This document shows positions 45,798-52,740 of a DNA stretch of 64,000 bases, piece by piece; position 1 is the stretch's first letter; each line of letters opens with the position of its first letter. This stretch comes from Bog-473 sp963721585 (GTDB lineage Bacteria > Actinomycetota > Acidimicrobiia > Acidimicrobiales > RAAP-2). The notes beneath the pieces were generated by a model, which saw nothing but the letters and a program-made list of their open reading frames with translations, made no database searches and had not been told where the DNA came from. The DNA is taken from assembly GCA_963721585.1 (NCBI GenBank), contig CAVRJN010000002.1, positions 71,246 through 135,245 of the forward strand. The letters are read 5' to 3'. Position numbers and translations under genes: made by a program.

Positions 45798-46607
45798 GGC
45801 GCCGGTTCCCCCCGCACCTCGCGGATGTAGCCCGACGAGCTCGTGGACGCGTCGGCGAGTCGAGCCACGGCGTGAGGTCGACGTCGTAGCGAGTCAGCAG
45901 GCTCGGGACCCTGGTCCAGGTGGTGCGGCTCGGACGCCATGAAGCGGCCGTCGACCAGCCGGACCTCCGTCACGAGGTCGGCGTAGGGGCGGGTGCTCGC
46001 GGCGGGGGAGCCGAAGCCGAAGACTCGCTCGGATCCCATGACGGCGTTCGCCACCGCCCGCCCCGACAGGAAGGGCCGGTAGTCGTTGCGCTCGAGCTCA
46101 CCCGCATACGCGTCGAGGATGTGCAGCGCCCGCTCCAGCACCGCGGCGTCGTAGCCGTAGTAGACGTTCGGCGCCGGCAGGTCGCCCCACACGCCCCACA
46201 TCCACCAGCGCAGCGTCGGGGGGAGGGCCGCGACGGCGCGCTGCACGCCCCGGCCGACGGCCTCGTGGCCGTGGTGCACGTCGTGCGGCGAGGGCGAGAC
46301 GACGATGGAGGCGCCGTGTTCCTCGACGATGCCCGGGAGCTCGGTGGCGACGCGCCGGGTCGCCAGGGCCAGGTCCCCCTCGAGGTCCAGGTTCAGGGGC
46401 GGGTCCAAGAAGACGGGCACGAAGCCGGCCCGGCTGCGCCGCCTCCTCCGCCTCGGCCCGTCGTCGCTCCCACTGGCCCGAGAAGCCCAGGCTGGCGACG
46501 ACGCTGACCACGGTCCAGCCCCGGTCCCGCAGGTGCAGCAGCGCACCGGGACATCCCACCGCCTCGTCGTCGGGGTGCGGTGCCACATGGAGGATGGTCG
46601 GGGCCAC
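45794..46607 (-). pseudogene. PIG-L/LmbE-type deacetylase, at least one frameshift
   Basis: From the GTG at 46607 the start MAPTILHVAPHPDDEAVGCP carries the zinc-site motif H11-P-D-D14-E. The frame breaks at AEEAAQ near 46433, where one extra base moves it to RAGFVPVFLDPPLNLDLEGD. The second zinc motif SPHDVHHGHEAVGRG follows, and the rest runs to 45794. A further shift near 45860-45870 is possible because the next frame reads SLLTRYDVDLTPWLD. Family members remove acetyl groups from N-acetylated sugars (mycothiol or GPI-type steps) or act on natural products. It overlaps the first PhyH gene by 4 bases. Confidence 0.82.
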
Positions 46608-46661
46608 GACCAGGGAGGTTACGCCCGCCGCATCCCCTGCCGCCCTGGATGCGGATCCACG

Positions 46662-46703
46662 GTTCAGAGCACTCTTTACAGATTACTCTGAATCAAATAT
46701 ACT
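46662..46703 (+). promoter_or_regulatory. PadR promoter with overlapping inverted repeat
   Basis: TTTACA (46675-46680), 17-base spacer, TATACT (46698-46703) is a near-consensus promoter; the start codon at 46712 leaves almost no leader. An inverted repeat TTCAGAG (46663-46669) / CTCTGAA (46686-46692), 16 bases apart, straddles the -35. This is the expected place for autorepression by PadR. Confidence 0.7.
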
Positions 46704-46711
46704 GACCGACG

Positions 46712-47353
46712 ATGCCGAGATGGTCCCGATCCAACCCGCTGGCCCTGGCCGTCCTCGTCTGCCTCTACGAGAAGCCCATGCATCCCTACGAGGTGGCGCA
46801 GACGCTGCGGACCCGGGCCAAGGAACAGAGTGTCCGTCTCAATTACGGCTCGCTCTACGCCGTCGTCGAGTCCCTGGAGAAGAAGGGCTTCATCAAGGCC
46901 ACCGGCACCCTGCGCGAGGGCAAGCGCCCCCAGCGCACCGTCTACGAGATCACCGACGAGGGTTCGCTCGAAATGACGGACTGGCTCACCGAGCTCATCG
47001 GCACGCCGACCAAGGAGTACCCCGCATTCCAGGCGGGCCTCTCCTTCCTGCCCGCGCTCGATCCCGACGACGCCCTTGCCGCGCTCCGTCGCCGCGCCGA
47101 GGCCCTCACCATGAAGCTCGTCGCCATGAGGGGCGCCATGCAGGCCGCCCGCGACGCCGGCCTGCCACGGATCTTCGAACTCGAGTCCGAATACGAGGAG
47201 CGCTCCCTCAGCGCCGAGTTCGCGTTCGTCCGGGCGCTCGTCGAGGACATGGAGAACGGCACGCTCGAGGGCCTCGAACTGTGGCGTCTCTTCCAGACCG
47301 AGGACTTCAATCCCGAGGAGGTGCACTTCACCTTCGACCTCCCCAAGGAATGA
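46712..47353 (+). CDS. PadR-family transcriptional regulator
   Basis: 213 residues, ATG 46712. N-terminal winged helix: LALAVLVCLYEKPMHPYEVA, LNYGSLYAVVESLEKKGFI and TVYEITDEGS. A C-terminal helical dimerisation domain (about 95-185) of the Vir-like type follows (DDALAALRRRAEALTMKLVA). The downstream DrrAB-type exporter is the typical PadR target. Nearly leaderless transcript from the promoter just upstream. Confidence 0.93.
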   Translation: MPRWSRSNPLALAVLVCLYEKPMHPYEVAQTLRTRAKEQSVRLNYGSLYAVVESLEKKGFIKATGTLREGKRPQRTVYEITDEGSLEMTDWLTELIGTPTKEYPAFQAGLSFLPALDPDDALAALRRRAEALTMKLVAMRGAMQAARDAGLPRIFELESEYEERSLSAEFAFVRALVEDMENGTLEGLELWRLFQTEDFNPEEVHFTFDLPKE

Positions 47354-47375
47354 CCCCTGCAACGACCCATAATGA

Positions 47376-47409
47376 CCCGGGGCCGCGTGAAGCACCACGC
47401 GACCCCGGG
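47376..47409 (+). terminator. Large hairpin between padR and the exporter genes
   Basis: CCCGGGG and GCGTG pair with CACGC and CCCCGGG through a 2x2 internal mismatch and a six-base loop (12 base pairs). It lies 23 bases after the padR stop and 112 before the ATPase gene. It could be a terminator or a partial one that lowers exporter expression relative to padR. I see no separate exporter promoter in 47410-47520. Confidence 0.6.
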
Positions 47410-47520
47410 CCCGTACGACCACGAGCCGATCCACGAAGGACCTTCGCCCGAGGCGGCACCCGAGAGCGTAGGCGACCTCCGCGGGACGACGACCCCACGA
47501 CCCCACGGAAGGAGGCGTGC

Positions 47521-48492
47521 ATGCACGCGCTCATAGAGGCCGACGGCCTCAGCAAGAAATTCGGAAAGGTGCAGGCCCTCTCCGAGCTGACCCTGACCTT
47601 GCCGGCCGGAGAGCCGGTGGCCATTCTCGGGCCCAACGGCGCCGGCAAGACGACGTTCATCCGCATGGTGGCCACGCTCATCGCGCCCGACCGCGGCACG
47701 CTCGTCGTCAACGGGCACGACGTCGTGCGCGACCCGATGGCGGTGCGGCGCATGATCGGCCTCGCAGGCCAGTCCGCCGCGGTCGAGGAGATGATGACGG
47801 GCCGTGAGAACCTCGTCATGGTGGCCAGGCTGTACGGCCAGGGCCGCGCCCAATCCGTGGCGTCCGCCGAGCGGATCCTCGAGCAGATGGACCTGGTGGA
47901 GGCCGCCGACCGCCGCGCCAAGACCTATTCCGGCGGCATGCGACGGCGGCTCGACCTGGGAGCGAGCCTGGTCGGCTCGCCCCGGCTGCTGTTGCTCGAC
48001 GAGCCGACGACGGGCCTCGACCCCGGCAGCCGCAACGAGGTGTGGGACGCCGTGCACGTCATGAGCGCGCACGGGACCGACATCGTGTTGACCACCCAGT
48101 ATCTCGATGAGGCCGACCACCTCGCCTCCACCATCGTCATCATCGACGGCGGCCGTGTCATCGCACAGGGCACGCCGAGCGAGCTCAAGTCCCGCGTCGG
48201 TGCCGACATGGTCGAGCTGCACACCATCGACGTCGCCACCATGCAGCGGGCGGCCGAGGTGCTGGCGTCGCTCAGGATGGCCGAGCCGTCCACCGATCCG
48301 TCGACGCGCCGGTGCTCGCTGGCCGCGCCGGGGGGTTCGAAGCTCCTGCCCGTCGTCGTCCGCGCGCTCGACGACGCCGAGGTGCCGGTAGAGGACATCG
48401 CGCTGCGGCGGCCCACCCTCGACGAAGTGTTCCTCGCCCTCACCGGGCACACCACGACCGACCCGACCACTCCCAAGGAGGACGCAGCATGA
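47521..48492 (+). CDS. DrrA-type ABC exporter ATPase
   Basis: 323 residues, ATG 47521 with GGAAGGAGG upstream. Walker A AILGPNGAGKTTFIRM near residue 35, signature YSGGMRRRLDLGASL near 139, Walker B LLLLDEPTTGLDPGSRN near 158, TTQYLDEADHLA. The C-terminal domain ending RRPTLDEVFLALTGH is the DrrA-type (DUF4162-like) region. Works with the permease encoded next (ATGA overlap) to export drugs or lipids. Similar in plan to the 58141-59235 ATPase. Confidence 0.93.
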   Translation: MHALIEADGLSKKFGKVQALSELTLTLPAGEPVAILGPNGAGKTTFIRMVATLIAPDRGTLVVNGHDVVRDPMAVRRMIGLAGQSAAVEEMMTGRENLVMVARLYGQGRAQSVASAERILEQMDLVEAADRRAKTYSGGMRRRLDLGASLVGSPRLLLLDEPTTGLDPGSRNEVWDAVHVMSAHGTDIVLTTQYLDEADHLASTIVIIDGGRVIAQGTPSELKSRVGADMVELHTIDVATMQRAAEVLASLRMAEPSTDPSTRRCSLAAPGGSKLLPVVVRALDDAEVPVEDIALRRPTLDEVFLALTGHTTTDPTTPKEDAA

Positions 48493-49328
48493 CCATCACC
48501 CTCGATCCGCCGCGCCCGGCAAGGCCCATGGACGCGGCCAGCAACCAGGGCGCGTCGTTCCTCGTGGCGACCGAGCAGGTGGCGGCGCGCACGCTCAAGA
48601 AGTTCGTCCGCTCGCCGGCGCTCCTCATCGCCGGGACCGCGCAGGGGCTGCTCTTCCTGCTCATCTTCCGTTACGTCTTCGGCGGGGCGGTGGGCCACAC
48701 CGGGAGCCTCTCCTACGTGGACTTCCTGGTGCCCGGCTTCGTGGTCACCGGCGTGCTCTTCCAAGGCATGAGCGCGGCCAGCGGGGTCGCCGACGACAAG
48801 GAGGGTGGGCTCTTCGACCGGTTGCGCAGCCTGCCGATCCGGCTGCTGTCCATCGTCTCGGGGCGGGTGGGCGCCGACACGGCGCTCGTGGCCTGGGGCG
48901 TGGTCGTCATGACGGCGGCGGGCTTCGCAGTCGGCTTCCGCGTCGGCGGCACGACGGCGGGCGCGGTGGCGGCGTTCGGCCTGACCATCCTCTACGGCTT
49001 CGCCTTCGTCTGGCTGTTCATCGCCCTGGGGTTGATGGCCGGCAGCCCCCAGGCGGCGCAGGGCCTGTCGTTCCTGGTCTTCCCGCTCAGCTTCGTCTCT
49101 TCCGCGTATGTTCCCGTCTCAACCATGCCCGGCTGGATGCAGGCCTTCGCCAACAACCAGCCGATGACGCAGATGGTCAATACGGTGCGGCTGCTCACCG
49201 GCGGTCCCCAGGCCCAGCAGCTACTGGGGCACTCCGTGCCGTACTACCTCGTGCCGTCGCTCCTGTGGACGGCCGGGTTGGTGGTGGTGTTCGCGCCGAT
49301 CGCGGTCTGGAAACTGAAGTCTTCGTGA
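48489..49328 (+). CDS. DrrB-type ABC-2 permease
   Basis: 279 residues, ATG overlapping the ATPase stop. Six membrane helices (SPALLIAGTAQGLLFLLIFR, VDFLVPGFVVTGVLFQGMSA, VVVMTAAGFAVGF, GLTILYGFAFVWLFIALGLM, GLSFLVFPLSFVSSAYVPV, LLWTAGLVVVFAPIAVW) and the family segment KEGGLFDRLRSLPI. No large external domain. Inner-membrane pore of the PadR-controlled exporter. Confidence 0.92.
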   Translation: MTITLDPPRPARPMDAASNQGASFLVATEQVAARTLKKFVRSPALLIAGTAQGLLFLLIFRYVFGGAVGHTGSLSYVDFLVPGFVVTGVLFQGMSAASGVADDKEGGLFDRLRSLPIRLLSIVSGRVGADTALVAWGVVVMTAAGFAVGFRVGGTTAGAVAAFGLTILYGFAFVWLFIALGLMAGSPQAAQGLSFLVFPLSFVSSAYVPVSTMPGWMQAFANNQPMTQMVNTVRLLTGGPQAQQLLGHSVPYYLVPSLLWTAGLVVVFAPIAVWKLKSS

Positions 49329-49361
49329 GCGACATGTCTTCTCGGGCGACATGGACCCCGG

Positions 49362-49399
49362 CCGGCGCTGACCGACGCCAAATGAACGGTCAGCGCCGG
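49362..49399. terminator. Perfect 12-base-pair hairpin between convergent genes
   Basis: CCGGCGCTGACC / GGTCAGCGCCGG around a 14-base loop. The right arm includes the stop codon (49390-49392) of the minus-strand nuclease-like gene, so it serves both directions. Confidence 0.75.
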
Positions 49400-50901
49400 T
49401 CGAAGTCCTCGTCGTCGGGTGGCTCGCCGGTCTCGAGGACCGAGTTGACGGCCCAACGCAGTCGCTCCTGCGCATCGATCATCCAGTCGATGAAGAAGGC
49501 GTACTCCTCGACCTGGGTGATGTCCCCCTCGCTGTAGTCGGCGACGCGGTAGGCCGAGCGGTCGGGCAGGCGCTCCCACGACAGCGGTGCGCCGTAGAGC
49601 GACTCCAGCGTGTCCTGTTGGACCTGCAGCACGTCGAATTGTGCGGCGCTGGCCTCGGGGGTCCCGAGGTCGACGTAGAAGTCCGAGCGCAGGCGCCCGC
49701 CGGCGACGAAGCTCAGGCCGTAGTGCGTGCCGCGCACCGGGGACGGCAGCGTGATGAAGTTCTGCGCCGGCAGGGTCGTCATCTGTGTCCACTGCGGGTG
49801 GCGGACGCGGACCTTGTCGAGCCAGCGCGACCAGTACTCGCGGTACATGCCCCCCTTGCCCCCGCCGATCGGTCCGGCCAGCTCGGCCATGTTCCAGCCG
49901 GTCGGATCGCGCCACCACTGCGTGCCGACGTAATGGCCGCCGACCCCCGTGGCCTGCTCGACGATGTGACGGACCAGACCGGCCGGCGTATACGCCGCCT
50001 TGTCGACGTCCCACACGAGCGGGGCGGTGAGGTTGTTCTGCCAGTGCGCCGTGCGACGAGCGGGATCCATGTCGAGCCACTCCTCGAGCTGGCTGCGCAT
50101 GTCGAAGTTGAGATCGGTGCGCGGACTGAGGGTGAAGATCGTGCCATCTGCCACCGACTCCGTCGAAATGAGCCGCCGCACGAGCGCCGCATCCTGCACC
50201 CGTCGCTTGGCCTCGGCCGCCTCCTTGGCCTGCTGGCGCTCCGGGCTGATGGTGAAGTCCTCGACCTCGCGTACCGGGTAGAGCTGGCTGACAGAGATCA
50301 TCGGCACGTTGCTGCTGCCCGACTGCCCGTAAATGTAGGAGCGGAAGGCACTGATCTGGACGAGGGAGATGTCCAGGCCCATTTCGCTGAGCCAGACCAC
50401 GCTGGCGCTCACGACAGCCGAGAAGTCGCGGGCCAGCAGGACGATGCGCGGGCGGCGCAACGACTCCGGCGAGAGGTCGGGGGCGTGCGCCTGCAGTTCG
50501 GCGAGGGCCTCTTCGGGGCTGATGGGGGTCTGGCGGCGGGACTGGAAGCGGGCGAAGTGGTCGGCCAGCGACTCGGGCAGCATCCGGCTCACCGAGGCGG
50601 CGTACTTGATCGCCGAGATCTCGGTGTCGGCCGACCGGCTGCTCTTGAGCTCGGCCACCACCAATCGGCCGTCGGCTCCGAGCCCGAGCACCGAGACACG
50701 GTCACGGGCGCGCCCACCGGCCGTCGGGACGCCGTCGAACTCGAAGGTCACGACCTTGATTGCGGGGCCGAGGATGGCGGGGTTCGACAGGACCCACTCC
50801 TGGAGATCGGCGCGTTGCTCCAGGCCCGCCTCTTCCAGCGAGATCATCTGCGCCGGCATCGCGACGGACCCAGCGACGGTGAAGAGCATTTCTTCCGCCA
50901 T
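49390..50901 (-). CDS. NucS/DUF91-like nuclease domain with C-terminal DUF4268-like domain
   Basis: 503 residues, ATG at 50901. Residues about 20-120 match the PD-(D/E)xK plan of NucS/DUF91 proteins: ADLQEWVLSNPAILGP, RARDRVSVLGLGADGRLVVA with D67, ELKSS with E84 and K86, then SAIKYAASVSR. Residues about 120-260 are a helical region with a charged stretch (ERQQAKEAAEAKRR). Residues about 330-490 resemble DUF4268 (MYREYWSRWLDKVRVRHP, THYGLSFVAGGRLRSDFYVD, VEEYAFFIDWMIDAQERLRW). Such proteins are often found in defence or mobile regions, but no partner methylase or helicase is present here. Activity and substrate not established. Confidence 0.75.
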   Translation of the reverse strand: MAEEMLFTVAGSVAMPAQMISLEEAGLEQRADLQEWVLSNPAILGPAIKVVTFEFDGVPTAGGRARDRVSVLGLGADGRLVVAELKSSRSADTEISAIKYAASVSRMLPESLADHFARFQSRRQTPISPEEALAELQAHAPDLSPESLRRPRIVLLARDFSAVVSASVVWLSEMGLDISLVQISAFRSYIYGQSGSSNVPMISVSQLYPVREVEDFTISPERQQAKEAAEAKRRVQDAALVRRLISTESVADGTIFTLSPRTDLNFDMRSQLEEWLDMDPARRTAHWQNNLTAPLVWDVDKAAYTPAGLVRHIVEQATGVGGHYVGTQWWRDPTGWNMAELAGPIGGGKGGMYREYWSRWLDKVRVRHPQWTQMTTLPAQNFITLPSPVRGTHYGLSFVAGGRLRSDFYVDLGTPEASAAQFDVLQVQQDTLESLYGAPLSWERLPDRSAYRVADYSEGDITQVEEYAFFIDWMIDAQERLRWAVNSVLETGEPPDDEDFDRR

Positions 50902-51216
50902 TTCTCAGGACAGGCTAGGACAAGCGGCTGTTTTCCTCAGGTACCGAAAGTCACACAAAGGCACAACAGAACATCAAAACTCGTGGCCAGACGCTTGCTG
51001 ACCTCGGCGTGCCGCTGACGCTCAGCGGCTGCGGGTGCGTCGCGACCCGACGGGATCCGGTGTCGAGGTGTGCAGACGAGCCCCCGCTACCACCTCGTCG
51101 GAACGAGCGGGACGCTCCCGAAAATCGCGAGAAATTGTGCGGATTTTGTGCCCTGCTCGCTCACCCACGACGCCGTGGACCGCCGGAGAAACCGCGTCGC
51201 CGTCAGAGCGGGCGAC
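50902..51216. other. Gene-free gap upstream of the nuclease-like gene
   Basis: 315 bases with a less GC-rich block at about 50920-50990 that should contain the minus-strand promoter of the nuclease-like gene. No RNA gene, repeat or conserved reading frame was seen. The part near 51100-51216 is the tail after the amidase gene. Confidence 0.4.
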
Positions 51217-52632
51217 TCAGATCGGCGCTCCGGGCGCGACGAGCGGCCACGGACGCTCGCGCTCGACCACGCGAGCCAGGTCGAGGAGCAGTTGCTCGGC
51301 GTGGCGCCGGCCGATGATCTGCATCGACACCGGGAGACCGTCGACCAGGCCGATCGGGATGGCGACCGCCGGGTGCCCGGTCGTGTTGGCCGGGATCGTC
51401 AGGGCGCCGTTGTTGCCCACCGCCGCCTCGAACCCGTGCTCGGAGATCAGATCCACGCCGTCGATGGTCGTCGGCATCGGACCCTGGGCCGCGAACGCCA
51501 CGTCCGGGTTGGTGGCGCAGATGATGCAGTCGACCTGTTCGAAGATCTCGGCCATCTGCACAATGATCTGGCGCCGGAACGCTTCGATGTTCTTGGCCGT
51601 GTCCAGGTTGTAGTGGTTGGTCGCGATGTTGGCCGCCAGCATGATCTCGGGCGTGAGCTCCGACTCGCACGCAGGGTAGAGGTCGCCCAGCCCGACGAGC
51701 AGGCTCGCCGTCCCGGCCAGCGCCCATTCGAGCCCGCCCCGCGGCAGCGCGATCGGCACGTCGACCCGCGTCAGGCCGGCGTCCTTGATCAGCAGGTCGG
51801 CCGCCTGGTCCACCTTGTCCCGCACGGCCGACGCGACGATCGCCGCGCCGAGGTCGACCGACACGGCGACGCGCTTTCCCCGGACGTCCTGCTGTCCCAG
51901 CCCGGCCTCCCAGCCCTCGACCCGCGGCAACGAGAACGGGTCGCGCTCGTCGGCCCCGTTGCAGGCGTCGAACCAGCGGGCGGTGTCACGCACCGAACGG
52001 GAGAGGCACCCCAACACGGCGGTCAGCGGCTCGATCTCGGTGTGCGGCCCCTTCGGGATACGGCCGAAGGTCGCCTTGAGGCCGAACAATCCGGTGAAGC
52101 CGGCCGGGATCCTGATGGAGCCACCGCCGTCGCCGCCCGTGCCCAGGGGGAGCAGTCCGCCCGAGACCGACGCGGCCGAACCGCCCGACGATCCACCGGG
52201 CGTGCGCGCCAGGTCGTAGGGGTTCGACGTCGCGCCGTGCAGGCGGGTGTAGGTGCAGTTGATGCCGCCGAACTCCGACGCCGTCGTCTGCCCGACCAGC
52301 ACCGCACCGGCCTGGCGCAGGCGGTCCGTCATGATGCCGTCGTACTCGGAGACCCGGTCCTTGAACACCAGTGACGCCTCGGTCTGCGGCCAGCCCTGGA
52401 CGGGGTCGAGCTCCTTCATCCCGATCGGCACGCCGCCCAACGGCAGGCTCACGTCAGCCGAAGCGGCCGCCTCCCGGGCCTGCTCCTCGTCGACGAAGCA
52501 CACCGCGTTCAGCTTCGAGTCGGCGACGGCCGCCAGCGATCCCTCCAGCGCCTCGGTGGGCGAGATGGTGCCCGCCCGGTAGGCGTCGACGAGGGAGCAT
52601 GCGTCGCCCGCCCATGGTTCTCCTGTCACCAC
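51217..52632 (-). CDS. Amidase signature family hydrolase
   Basis: 471 residues, GTG at 52632. The Ser-cis-Ser-Lys triad is visible: K73 in GVPIGMKELDP, the cis-Ser in PGGSSGGSAA (148-149), and nucleophile S172 in GDGGGSIRIPAGFTGLFGLK. The C-terminal GLPVSMQIIGRRHAEQLLLD is typical. Cytoplasmic hydrolysis of an amide or, in some members, an ester; Asp/Glu-tRNA amidotransferase GatA is unlikely as no gatB/gatC are adjacent. Confidence 0.92.
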   Translation of the reverse strand: MVTGEPWAGDACSLVDAYRAGTISPTEALEGSLAAVADSKLNAVCFVDEEQAREAAASADVSLPLGGVPIGMKELDPVQGWPQTEASLVFKDRVSEYDGIMTDRLRQAGAVLVGQTTASEFGGINCTYTRLHGATSNPYDLARTPGGSSGGSAASVSGGLLPLGTGGDGGGSIRIPAGFTGLFGLKATFGRIPKGPHTEIEPLTAVLGCLSRSVRDTARWFDACNGADERDPFSLPRVEGWEAGLGQQDVRGKRVAVSVDLGAAIVASAVRDKVDQAADLLIKDAGLTRVDVPIALPRGGLEWALAGTASLLVGLGDLYPACESELTPEIMLAANIATNHYNLDTAKNIEAFRRQIIVQMAEIFEQVDCIICATNPDVAFAAQGPMPTTIDGVDLISEHGFEAAVGNNGALTIPANTTGHPAVAIPIGLVDGLPVSMQIIGRRHAEQLLLDLARVVERERPWPLVAPGAPI

Positions 52633-52671
52633 TCACGAGGCTACCGAAAGGACGGCCGTCGCTGGAGCGAA

Positions 52672-52685
52672 CCTCTCGGGAGAGG
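52672..52685 (-). terminator. Short hairpin after the Ig-repeat surface protein gene
   Basis: CCTCTC-GG-GAGAGG, perfect six-base arms, 55 bases beyond the surface-protein stop on the minus strand. Confidence 0.4.
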
Positions 52686-52740
52686 GTGCTGGCATGGCCA
52701 GGCCCCGCGTGGGTCCGCATATATCTGAGCTGGCGGTCGA

